DNA of 31,431 nucleotides from Bacillota bacterium (GTDB lineage: Bacteria > Bacillota > Clostridia > Lachnospirales > Lachnospiraceae), in the NCBI GenBank assembly GCA_023423045.1, contig JAFAGA010000091.1, positions 1 to 31,431 on the forward strand. Direction: 5' to 3'. Positions within the stretch are counted from its first letter, which is position 1. Every line of letters begins with the position of its first letter. The position numbers and the translations under genes were made by a program. Under the pieces are notes generated by a model that saw only the letters and a list, made by a program, of their open reading frames with translations, was not told where the DNA came from and did no database searches. Shown here piece after piece: positions 15,955 to 23,486 of this stretch.

Positions 15955-17670
15955 ATGGGTAATTATGATTTAAAAGCCGAAGTGAGCAGGCTTGGGTCCC
16001 GGCTGCATGGGATTGAGCGGGAAAATGATCAGCTGAGGGCTGAAATTAACGAGGCAGTGAACAGCATAAACCAGGCGGAAAGAGATTTGTCCGACTATAA
16101 TCAGCATATCAGATATACGCTGGAGAATGCGGCAGGAGCAATTGATAATTCTATCAATAGGGCACTTGGCGCCTATGAATTACAAGGTCAAATCGATGAG
16201 CTGTATACACGGTATAAATATGTGGAACTGGCGAATAAAAAAATCCGTGCCTTAAATAATAAGAAGTATTATGATTTTAACAATTACAGAACGGTGCGAA
16301 AAATTGTTCAGGGAATGATGGACAACCTTGATCTGAATATGGTGAGTGATAAAATTATCTATAAATCCATTGAGAGGCAGCATCTGAAGACGCCGGATTT
16401 CTGGCTGACCAGCGCTCTTATCAGTATCATGGCGTGGAAAAACGATGACAAGCTGTTAGCGGATCGGGCATTAGAAAGTGCGGTTAAGCTGGATAAGAAA
16501 AACAGCAGTATCTTTTACATGATATTTAATATGCGCATGGGGCGGGAGGAAGCAGCGGTAAAGTGGTTTCTTGAATATCAGAAGTGCGATTTAAAGGGCA
16601 GCGATGAGAACACCTTTCTGATGCTGTTTTCCTTGATCAGCAAAACCCTTTCAGATCATGTGGACGAGGAAACCTCGGGAATGATTTCCGGTTTTATTCA
16701 TAAGCTCATGGTTGAATGTGCAAAAAAGGAAGGCTATAGTGAGGACGATGTGGTCGGCCTAATCCGCGGGAAGATGCTGAGTTTAATGAGAACAGAGGCC
16801 TATGATTTCCCGCTGCTGGCAAATTATTGCAAGGATTACGGGAATATTGTTAAGATGCTGAACCTGGCGAGAAATAATTATAATATTCTGGAATTCATAT
16901 TAAGGGTGGTACATGTTCCGGTAACGGAAAAAAACACCTATCTGAAAGAATATTTAAATGAGCTTCTGGCCAAGCCCAATGCGGTTGAAATCGAAACCTA
17001 TAATGAAATTGAGTATAATGAGTTGATTATCCGTTTAGGCGGAGAGGTGGAGGCGGCAAAAGCTTTCTTTGATCAGGAGCTGCTGCGAAGGGAAGCCGAA
17101 CTGAATATTGTATCAAGTATGATTAAATGGATTTATGACTTCGGCAATGAGGATGTAAACGGCCAGATGCGCCTGAATATGTTTACTTTAGTAAAAAGCT
17201 TGCAGGAAAAAGCGGCTGCTTCCTATTTTGATTTATACAGAACAATAGTTACAGAGGTTCATCCGGTACAAATTTTAGATTTTTCAGCGGATATGAATTT
17301 TTCAGAGGAAGCAGGCGAGGTAAGCAAGGCAGAGCATTTTTATCAGGAACAGCAAAGCCGGGAAATCTCTGCAGTTAAGAATGCACCGGCCTATATTGCC
17401 TTGGGAATAGGTGCCGTATGTGGAGTGGCAGCTTTTTTTACACATTTACTTTTACTTGTGGGATTAGGTATCGGTGTATGTGTAGGAATCAGTATTCTTG
17501 CAGCAAATAATTTTAAGAAAAAGAATATTATTCTGAAGATACAAAAGCAAAAGGCTGTGGTGCTGGATCTATTGCATAAATTGTTTGATGAGTATGCAAG
17601 GATGAAGGAGCTTTACAAGGAATTTGATGGCGTCTCCGGCAAGATTAAGGAGGAATTTGTAAAGCTGTAG
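15955..17670 (+). CDS. Paralogue 3: coiled-coil, helical domain and TM-hairpin protein, 571 aa
   Basis: Last gene of the operon and third member of the paralogous set. A coiled coil (about 1-65, with RLHGIERENDQLRAEINEAV) precedes the family motifs PDFWLTSALISIMAW (about 146) and NMRMGREEAAVKWFLEYQ (about 190). Two TM segments (about 475-522, YIALGIGAVCGVAAFF and LLLVGLGIGVCVGISIL) are followed by a C-terminal helix (LLHKLFDEYARMKELYKEFD). It lies 40 bp after the AAA+ gene; GAGGTG at 15937-15942 is 12 bp from the ATG, rather far, so it may be made in lower amount. It is the most divergent of the three. The operon ends at the terminator 17757-17792. Confidence 0.8.
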   Translation: MGNYDLKAEVSRLGSRLHGIERENDQLRAEINEAVNSINQAERDLSDYNQHIRYTLENAAGAIDNSINRALGAYELQGQIDELYTRYKYVELANKKIRALNNKKYYDFNNYRTVRKIVQGMMDNLDLNMVSDKIIYKSIERQHLKTPDFWLTSALISIMAWKNDDKLLADRALESAVKLDKKNSSIFYMIFNMRMGREEAAVKWFLEYQKCDLKGSDENTFLMLFSLISKTLSDHVDEETSGMISGFIHKLMVECAKKEGYSEDDVVGLIRGKMLSLMRTEAYDFPLLANYCKDYGNIVKMLNLARNNYNILEFILRVVHVPVTEKNTYLKEYLNELLAKPNAVEIETYNEIEYNELIIRLGGEVEAAKAFFDQELLRREAELNIVSSMIKWIYDFGNEDVNGQMRLNMFTLVKSLQEKAAASYFDLYRTIVTEVHPVQILDFSADMNFSEEAGEVSKAEHFYQEQQSREISAVKNAPAYIALGIGAVCGVAAFFTHLLLLVGLGIGVCVGISILAANNFKKKNIILKIQKQKAVVLDLLHKLFDEYARMKELYKEFDGVSGKIKEEFVKL

Positions 17671-17756
17671 CAAACCACTTAATTTGGAAGGGGACAGCGG
17701 TCACAGTCACTTTCTTGCCCCAAGGTCTGTACTCTAATAATTAAAATATTATGTAT

Positions 17757-17792
17757 AATGCGGTGGATCTCCTGTTGGGGATCCACCGCATT
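17757..17792 (+). terminator. Operon terminator
   Basis: A perfect 13-bp stem, AATGCGGTGGATC (17757-17769) with GATCCACCGCATT (17780-17792), and a 10-nt loop. It is followed only by TATTACTG, so its T-run is weak, but it is the only strong hairpin after the 17670 stop. Confidence 0.65.
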
Positions 17793-17909
17793 ATTACTGC
17801 CATAAATTGGCGGGCAGTTCACCTTGTGATATTTTCTTTTTTGCTCATGCAACACGCAGTCTGTTTTTGAGGATTAACGTTTCATTCATGTTTGAGCTGA
17901 ACCCCTTTA

Positions 17910-18104
17910 TCAACGAATTGTTGAGCCAACTATAGACTGAACAAAAGTAAGCATTTCATTTTTTGACTGTATCGTATGAGTATGGTCGATAATCTGCTGT
18001 TGTTTTTCCGCAGGCAGGGAGAAGAAGTAATCCATTGCATTATATTGTTCAAGCGCTAACCCCAAACCCACCGGTAATTCTGCACCAATACTGTATTTTT
18101 CCAT
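17910..18104 (-). CDS. Small conserved-looking protein, 64 aa
   Basis: Soluble helical protein opening with YSIGAELPVGLGLALEQ and followed by a region with EKQQQIIDHTHTIQSKNEM. Short proteins with this opening and the 'EKQQ-x-I-D' segment occur in Clostridia as far as I recall, but I know no function. AAAAGGGG stands before the ATG on the minus strand. It shares the strand with the spore protein gene 53 bp upstream and may be co-transcribed with it, so a sporulation-time role is possible but not shown. Confidence 0.65.
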   Translation of the reverse strand: MEKYSIGAELPVGLGLALEQYNAMDYFFSLPAEKQQQIIDHTHTIQSKNEMLTFVQSIVGSTIR

Positions 18105-18157
18105 GTTAGCCCCTTTTAAAATATGATTTTTACCACAATAATGATATTTGATAATTT

Positions 18158-18343
18158 CTAAAGTTTTTCTGTCATTTGCTTCTTTTGTTCCTCAAGCATT
18201 TTTTTAACCATAGAACCATACTGATACGATGACATTTCACTAAAGTCATTATTTTTTATGGGTAAGCCAATTTCATTGGCGATTTCATACTTGAGCTGAT
18301 TAAGAGCTGACTGTGCTTCCGGTACTACATTTCTTTTTGACAT
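18158..18343 (-). CDS. Small acid-soluble spore protein, alpha/beta type
   Basis: A 61-aa DNA-binding spore coat-of-DNA protein. The family pattern is visible: PEAQSALNQLKYEIANEIGLP (helix 1 with the conserved Glu-Ile-Ala-x-Glu-Gly-Leu germination-protease region) and YQYGSMVKKMLEEQKKQM (helix 2, normally containing Gly-x-Val-x-Lys-x-Met). These proteins saturate spore DNA and are cleaved by Gpr at germination (established). A GGAG site is spaced correctly before the ATG. Expression from a sigma-G promoter would be expected; I did not find an unambiguous one by eye. The gene shows that the host forms spores. Confidence 0.88.
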   Translation of the reverse strand: MSKRNVVPEAQSALNQLKYEIANEIGLPIKNNDFSEMSSYQYGSMVKKMLEEQKKQMTEKL

Positions 18344-18528
18344 ATAAACACTCCAATCAATTTATAAGGTATGAATATAGTATTTTGCTTTTTGCCCAAA
18401 ATATTCAGAAATGCGCTTTTATTGCCTCGCTTCCTCAATTCTGAAGGGGAGAAATTTTTGGGGTGAAGTATCCGAAAGCTTGTACCGGCATGCTTTTATT
18501 TAAGAAAAACGTATAGTGGTTAAATGCT

Positions 18529-18557
18529 TTGAATTTTCTAAATTGCCGATATATAAT
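18529..18557 (+). promoter_or_regulatory. Sigma-A promoter of the DUF2339 gene
   Basis: TTGAAT (18529-18534), a 17-bp spacer and a perfect TATAAT (18552-18557). Transcription would start near 18564, which rules out any coding start upstream and supports ATG 18616. Confidence 0.7.
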
Positions 18558-18615
18558 AGAGATAGTTAAAAATTTGGAATTATCATCACATATAGCAGGG
18601 AAAGGGAGGGATGAA

Positions 18616-20793
18616 ATGATATCACCTGAGGATAGAATAACCGAGCTTGAGAAGAGAGTGGCTTATTTAGAAAGTATTGTTCAAGGGTCAGAAAGAGAAA
18701 GATTTAACCCGTCAGCAGAGCCGGAAATGCAAACAGCGAAATTTATTCAGAACGAAACGGCAGGCAGAAGGCCGATTGAGTGGGCACAAGGCTGGCAGGG
18801 ACCGCCGAGGGAGCAATGGCAGCGGGGCCAGCAGGGACCGCCGAGCCCGCAGAGGCAACCGAGGCAGACCGTCAATCAAGAAAGTGGGCGAAAGGATAAA
18901 GAAGCGCTGGTTGGAAAATATATCATAGGTGCGTTGGCAGCAGTGCTTATTTTTGTAGCAGCAATTTCTTTTATCGGTTTGGTATGGAATTGGATGACTC
19001 CGGAAATCAAGTTATTAATCATATCGTTAGCGGGCATTATACTTACGGTGCTAGGCTTCTGGCGCAGAAGAACAAGGAAGAATCCCATCACCTCGATAAT
19101 CCTCGGAACAGGAGCAGGTTTATTGTTCATTGATATATTATCCGCCAATCTGGTATTTCACCTGATTGGAAATAATATGTCCATATTACTGGCCGGCCTG
19201 TGGGCTGTATTCTTTATTCTATCTTCACGATATACGGAGCTGTTCTTTACAACGATAATAGCATATATAGGCAGCTACATCACCTTAATATTAGGACTGG
19301 TGCTTATGAACAGCGATGCCGAGCTGTTGATGCTGATCGTATTCGTATCGGGCATTTCGGCAGTAATGATATTTACCGCGTTAAAAAAGAAGAAAGCGGA
19401 ATTATTGACCGGGATCATCCTGTCGTTTGCAAGCTATATAACCATATTAAGCCGTTGTTATCTGGACGGATTATTTGGAGGAGAACTGCTGCTGAAGGGC
19501 TATGCTGCTCAAATTGCTGTGATTTTGATCCTGTCTCTGCTTATGAATTTATTTTATAAGGAAATCAACAATACGGATGCAACTCCGGTGATTCCGGTCT
19601 ATCTGGTGGTTAGTGCGGCCACAACAATAGGGACAATTTTATTTATAGGCTATTTAAATCACAACTATCTTAATTTGAAAGTAATAATCTGTTACCTGTT
19701 ATTTTTCGCAATAAACATGATTCAGTTTATATTAAATAATGTTCTCTATAAAAAAATAGAAAAATGGTTAACGGGATATTATGCAGTCATATTGGTTTTT
19801 ACTTCTTTGCTTATCAATATTAAACTGTATGACGTTCCCACAGGTATCGTTCTGATCGGATTATTGCTGGTTGTGAGTGAAAGAATATTTAAGCGGGAAA
19901 ATAATTCCCTGTTAACCGGGCTGATCATCTTATTAGATTCGCTCTTCCTGATCGGCAGCAATTCGAATCATCTAATCTGTTCTGTTTATGGGATTGTTCA
20001 GTTGGGATTAATGGGATATGTGCTATGGAAATGTACCGGCCTGAAAAAATATGGGCAGATTAATCTGCTAAAGATAATTGGTATCATAGTAATCCTTGCA
20101 AACAGCTTTGGAATACCTTCGAATCTTATCAATGGTATGAATATATCAAATATAAGCAGATACATTGACAATGCGATCGGCTATTTCATTGTGGTCACGG
20201 TTACCATTGCCTTGTTAAAAACCGGTTATTTTAAAAACTGGAAAACGGAACAATTTAATTTCTTTGGAAGAAACGATGCGTTGGAAGATGATAAAGGTAT
20301 GCAGGTGCTGTTCTATTTTCTTACGACCGGATTATATTTCTATGGACTGCAGCAAGTAGTGTATGCGGATAAGGCGTTTCTGCAGCTGATATTTACACTG
20401 GCTGTAATTGCCGTTGCATTAGTGCAAAGCCGGATAATCCTTTCAGGCAATGGCCGAAATAAGGCATTCACAGGAATTTGGATTGTCCTAAAATATTTAA
20501 TGCTAACATGGACGATACTTTGGGCGTTTTTAGATCTGGGTATCATATCCGTGGCATACAGTATTGTCGGGCTGATGGTAGCCATAGGAAGCATATCGGT
20601 GGGCTTTAAGCTTAGAAACAGGAGCATAAGACTGTATGGGCTGGTATTGACCATCATAATGGTAGCGAAATTCATAATTGTGGATTTGAACCAGGAAAAT
20701 TCCATTACCAGAGTTCTTGCCTTGATCGCAGGAGGAGGCTTGTGCTTTTTGATTAGCTATATTTACAATAAATTGAGTGAGAATTACTCATGA
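18616..20793 (+). CDS. DUF2339 polytopic membrane protein
   Basis: About 725 aa. The start is ATG 18616: GGGAGGG lies at 18604-18610 and a promoter at 18529-18557, so the longer frame reaching upstream is not translated. The N-terminus is a short coiled coil (PEDRITELEKRVAYLESIV), then a Gln/Pro/Gly/Arg-rich linker with a GPP repeat (about residues 45-90), then some 20 or more TM segments filling the remainder. This arrangement is that of DUF2339 membrane proteins, whose function is not established. It has its own promoter, so it need not belong to the upstream operon. A charged loop (about 570-595) separates two TM blocks. The next gene converges on it. Confidence 0.8.
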   Translation: MISPEDRITELEKRVAYLESIVQGSERERFNPSAEPEMQTAKFIQNETAGRRPIEWAQGWQGPPREQWQRGQQGPPSPQRQPRQTVNQESGRKDKEALVGKYIIGALAAVLIFVAAISFIGLVWNWMTPEIKLLIISLAGIILTVLGFWRRRTRKNPITSIILGTGAGLLFIDILSANLVFHLIGNNMSILLAGLWAVFFILSSRYTELFFTTIIAYIGSYITLILGLVLMNSDAELLMLIVFVSGISAVMIFTALKKKKAELLTGIILSFASYITILSRCYLDGLFGGELLLKGYAAQIAVILILSLLMNLFYKEINNTDATPVIPVYLVVSAATTIGTILFIGYLNHNYLNLKVIICYLLFFAINMIQFILNNVLYKKIEKWLTGYYAVILVFTSLLINIKLYDVPTGIVLIGLLLVVSERIFKRENNSLLTGLIILLDSLFLIGSNSNHLICSVYGIVQLGLMGYVLWKCTGLKKYGQINLLKIIGIIVILANSFGIPSNLINGMNISNISRYIDNAIGYFIVVTVTIALLKTGYFKNWKTEQFNFFGRNDALEDDKGMQVLFYFLTTGLYFYGLQQVVYADKAFLQLIFTLAVIAVALVQSRIILSGNGRNKAFTGIWIVLKYLMLTWTILWAFLDLGIISVAYSIVGLMVAIGSISVGFKLRNRSIRLYGLVLTIIMVAKFIIVDLNQENSITRVLALIAGGGLCFLISYIYNKLSENYS

Positions 20794-20821
20794 TAATTCA
20801 ATGATTTTTGAGAGTATGACT

Positions 20822-21373
20822 TCAAAAAAAATCGGCGGCTCTGCGAATCAATTCGTCGCGATTTGTAATCAGATATCCCGTATCTCTTTTTTCCAACAGT
20901 CCCTGGGTGCAAAGCTGATTCAGCAGACGAAACATATGCCTGTAGCTCATGCCTATGGAAGAGGATACATCCGTCAACACATCATTGAATATGTTATTAT
21001 GCGATGCCTGTAAAATGTAAGAGCATAGACGTTCCTCTCCGGAACACAGGGCGGTATATACATAACTTTTTGAGCTTTGCAGCAGTTTGATAGAAAGTTC
21101 ACTCCCCAGCCTGTTCAAAAAGGCAAGGTTATTTTTTAAATCCGCGGCATATTTTTTGAAAGGCAATGCGATACATTCAAAATCAGTTACGGCTATAACG
21201 CTGGTTGCCACAATATAGGTGTTGGTCATAAACTCAATATCGCCCATAATCCCATCGGAAATGTAGTAGCACAAAACCAAATCTCTGCCATTTTTCGCGA
21301 TGGTACAAACTTTTGCCTTCCCCTTTACAACAAATAGAAGCTTCCTGTATAATTTAAATATAGGGAATTCCAA
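20822..21373 (-). pseudogene. 5'-truncated Crp/Fnr-family regulator (YeiL-like)
   Basis: The remaining 183 codons encode most of a cyclic-nucleotide-type sensor domain (GKAKVCTIAKNGRDLVLCYY, then GDIEFM) and a Crp-type winged helix (SSSIGMSYRHMFRLLNQL, then GLLEKRDTGYLITNRDEL). The pattern of the C-terminal part resembles E. coli YeiL. About 40 N-terminal residues expected for the family are missing, no ATG is present, and only a TTG at 21371-21373 opens the frame. That codon lies at the left boundary of the IS110 element, so the gene was cut there. The missing 5' part is not on the other side of the element. Probably inactive. It converges with the DUF2339 gene. Confidence 0.75.
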
Positions 21374-21393
21374 GAAAGAAGGTTGAGAAAAGA

Positions 21394-21463
21394 ATACCTC
21401 AGTGTAAAATAAGATTACTGACTTTGCACGGTTAGTAAAAAATCTTATTGAACAGAGAGGTAT
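21394..21463 (+). promoter_or_regulatory. Hairpin covering the transposase Shine-Dalgarno
   Basis: Two nested stems: ATACCTC (21394-21400) with GAGGTAT (21457-21463), and AATAAGATT (21408-21416) with AATCTTATT (21441-21449), separated by a symmetrical 7x7 internal loop. The outer 3' arm includes the GAGG of the transposase ribosome binding site. RNA entering from outside would fold and block translation, a known device limiting transposase made from read-through. Confidence 0.65.
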
Positions 21464-21468
21464 CTAAA

Positions 21469-22755
21469 ATGAATTGTAACACACAAAACGCAAAAATTGC
21501 ATCTATTACGGAAAAAACTTTAATTATTGGAATTGATGTTGGAAGTGAAACTCACTTTGCAAGAGCTTTTGACTGGAGAAATTATGAGTATTCTAAGAAA
21601 CCATTGGCATTCAGTAACAATGAAGCAGGCTTCCTAACATTTAAGGCATGGATGGAAGATATCACAGAAAAGCATGGGAAAGATGTTGTGATTCCTGGCA
21701 TGGAGCCAACAGGTCACTATTGGTTCGCATTAGGGAAATTTCTGCAGGACAATGGAATGAGACCCGTACACGTGAATCCACATCATGTTAAAAAATCGAA
21801 AGAGATGGATGACAATAATCCCAACAAGAATGACCGTAAGGATCCGAAAACAATTGCAGCACTTGTGAATGAAGGAAGATTTTCTTATCCATATATACCA
21901 ATCGGTATTTATGCGGAAATCAGAAGCTTATCTAATCTCCGGTTTCAGACACAGGAAGAAATCACAAGAATAAAGAATCGGATTGCCAGATGGTTCAGCA
22001 TATATTTTCCTGAATATAAAGACGTTTATGGGAGTTTAGAAGCTGTAAGTGGCATGATGATACTAAAGACAGCACCGTTGCCGGCAGATATCAAAAAACT
22101 TGGTGTAGAAGGTGTCAATAAAATATGGCGTGAAGCTAAGCTAAGAGCTGCTGGACTAAAGAGGGCAAAGACCCTGGTGTCAGCTGCTGAGCATAGTATT
22201 GGAAGCCAGGAAGCGCCTGATGCAGCAAGAATCGAATTAGGGAATCTCTTGAATGATTATGAGGTATACAATATAAGGCTTTCAGAGTTGCTACAAAAGA
22301 TGGAGGAAAAACTATTAGAACTGCCATATATCGACAAGCTATTAGAAATAAAGGGAATTGGTCTGATCACAGTCGGTGGATTTATTGCAGAAGTGGGTGA
22401 TATTCGTCGTTTTGATAACCCAAGACAACTGCAGAAACTGGCAGGCTATGCGATAGTAGACTGTAGTTCTGGGAAGCATCGTGGAGAAAGCCACATCAGT
22501 TACCGTGGGAGAAAGCGGTTGAGATATGTATTATATGAAGCTGCTATTTCAGTGATAGGAAAGAACGCAGAATTCAAAGAGATTCACAACTACTATCAAA
22601 CCAGAGAACGAAATCCGCTAAAGAAGATGCAGTCAGTGATTGCGGTTGCGTGTAAGGTTCTCCGGGTATTCTATACCATACTGACGAAGGGTGTAGATTA
22701 TGACGGCATGAAATTAATGAGTGATATAATCAGACCGCAATTGAAAATAGCATAA
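21469..22755 (+). CDS. IS110-family transposase (DEDD recombinase)
   Basis: 428 aa from ATG 21469, which has AGAGAGG eight bases upstream; a TTG 21 bases earlier is less likely. N-terminal RuvC-like DEDD domain: first Asp in IIGIDVGSETH, Glu in IPGMEPTGHYW, and the last two Asp in NDRKDPKTIA. A helical middle follows. The C-terminal Transposase_20 domain holds LLEIKGIGLITVGGFIAEVG and the serine region CSSGKHRGESHISYRGRKR. By family knowledge, the DEDD site and C-terminal Ser together perform RNA-guided recombination. The gene looks intact, so the element may be active. Translation is probably limited by the hairpin at 21394-21463. Confidence 0.93.
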   Translation: MNCNTQNAKIASITEKTLIIGIDVGSETHFARAFDWRNYEYSKKPLAFSNNEAGFLTFKAWMEDITEKHGKDVVIPGMEPTGHYWFALGKFLQDNGMRPVHVNPHHVKKSKEMDDNNPNKNDRKDPKTIAALVNEGRFSYPYIPIGIYAEIRSLSNLRFQTQEEITRIKNRIARWFSIYFPEYKDVYGSLEAVSGMMILKTAPLPADIKKLGVEGVNKIWREAKLRAAGLKRAKTLVSAAEHSIGSQEAPDAARIELGNLLNDYEVYNIRLSELLQKMEEKLLELPYIDKLLEIKGIGLITVGGFIAEVGDIRRFDNPRQLQKLAGYAIVDCSSGKHRGESHISYRGRKRLRYVLYEAAISVIGKNAEFKEIHNYYQTRERNPLKKMQSVIAVACKVLRVFYTILTKGVDYDGMKLMSDIIRPQLKIA

Positions 22756-23209
22756 AAAAGTAGTAAAGAAGAACCAGACGATCGCGGTTGAATTGAGACA
22801 TTAATCAAGAAAGAATTGACAGTTGAATTCAGCCACGATGAGTGGTGAAGTAAAAGCAATAAAACTGTTAGGAATGCTGAATGTGAGAGGAAAACGTCCA
22901 CTGAAAAGTGCTGTCACAGGAAGCACGCTGTATGAACAGCAGGTCAGTAAGAATTAAATTACAAAGAATGAGCCGGTAGTCGGCAGGAATATTTACCATA
23001 GGGCATTGACCCTGACTAGGAGCTGAGCTGACACCCTGGTTATGGATAGGCGGAACGAAGGAAGTTAGGACCCATGTAGAAATGCAAGGTGATCCTGGTA
23101 GACACGGGAGGTGCGCTGCCGTAGAGGGATGGGTAAACACAAGGCCATGTAAAGCGAAAAACAATGATGTTTTACTTCGTGTACCCTAACACCACTATTC
23201 TCGTACCTG
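22756..23209 (+). ncRNA. Candidate IS110 guide (bridge) RNA region, right end
   Basis: About 450 bp without a coding frame on the transposase strand, distinctly more GC-rich than the flanking DNA from about 22940 to 23150. Short complementary arms are visible, for example CCCATGT near 23072 with ACACGGG near 23102. IS110-family elements encode a non-coding RNA that pairs with donor and target DNA; in the IS1111 group it lies downstream of the transposase (established). Assignment here rests on position and composition. The exact ends and guide loops cannot be set by eye. A 98-codon frame on the minus strand here is considered spurious. Confidence 0.5.
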
Positions 23210-23306
23210 ATACAGAGAAATATCCATGACTGAGGCTCATTCATCTGAGATATGAAACTATAAATTCCTTGATTTTAAAGGAAAAAACACTTGACTAAAT
23301 AGGGAG
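23210..23306 (+). repeat. IS110 right-end sequence, identical to 1-97
   Basis: Perfect 97-bp copy of the window start. It holds CTGAGGCTCATTCATCTGAG, a possible small fold, and ends AAATAGGGAG. It defines the right terminus of the complete element. Confidence 0.85.
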
Positions 23307-23462
23307 AGGTATATAGATTTGAAGTTTATCTTGTTTTGTATTGTGATATCTAAGTGGTATATAGACGAGTGAAATGTACAAGAAATAGAAATTAATATCA
23401 TGTTCGATTGTATGACAAGGTAAAATATGGTACCTTAAATGTAGGAGTAATTGAAATAACAA
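23307..23462 (+). repeat. Dispersed repeat copy A (toxin-locus leader, no toxin)
   Basis: Matches 29713-29880 of copy D over its length: ATTTGAAG/ATTTGAAA, GATATCTAAGT/GGTATCTAAGT, ATTAATATCATGTTCGATTGTAT/ATTAATATTATGTTCGATTGTAT, and AGGAGTAAT at the end. The toxin part is absent; similarity stops where the leader of the phosphoesterase gene begins. Its upstream half is missing because the IS end abuts it. Confidence 0.7.
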
Positions 23463-23486
23463 ATACAAGGAAGAAGGAATAAAGAG

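Larger units (their letters stand above)
21365..23306 (+). mobile_element. IS110-family insertion sequence, complete
   Basis: About 1.94 kb: roughly 100 bp of left non-coding DNA, a DEDD transposase (21469-22755), and 551 bp of right non-coding DNA. The right boundary (23306) is fixed by the second copy at 1-97. The left boundary (about 21358-21372) is inferred from where Crp/Fnr homology stops. No terminal inverted repeats or clear target duplication are seen, as usual for IS110. The long right end points to the IS1111-like arrangement. A CCTCAGT (21397-21403) is inverted as ACTGAGG in the right end (about 23230), a possible subterminal repeat. Confidence 0.85.

Noticed and set aside
6306..17670. 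Reading the nine-gene operon as a prophage or contractile-injection cluster because of the 'virion core' name attached to YdjI-like proteins
   Set aside because: No capsid, sheath, tube, baseplate, terminase or integrase gene is present; the name is a historical annotation of an SPFH family.
17690..17740. GGGGACAGCGGTCACAGTCAC segment with nearby GCCCCA as a possible mobile-element scar
   Set aside because: The arms are too short and no second copy exists in the window, so there is nothing to support a repeat call.
18529..18615. Upstream extension of the DUF2339 frame beginning at 18529
   Set aside because: It overlaps a TTGAAT-17-TATAAT promoter, has no ribosome binding site, and ATG 18616 has an ideal GGGAGGG.
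23072..23110. Possible CRISPR or tRNA-like structure in the IS110 right end
   Set aside because: No regular repeat-spacer pattern, and the GC-rich stretch does not make a cloverleaf with the expected T-loop; no CRISPR array or tRNA was found anywhere in the window.
22868..23164. 98-codon open frame on the minus strand in the IS110 right end
   Set aside because: No ribosome binding site, Pro/Ser-rich translation without domain features, and it is antisense to the probable guide RNA region.
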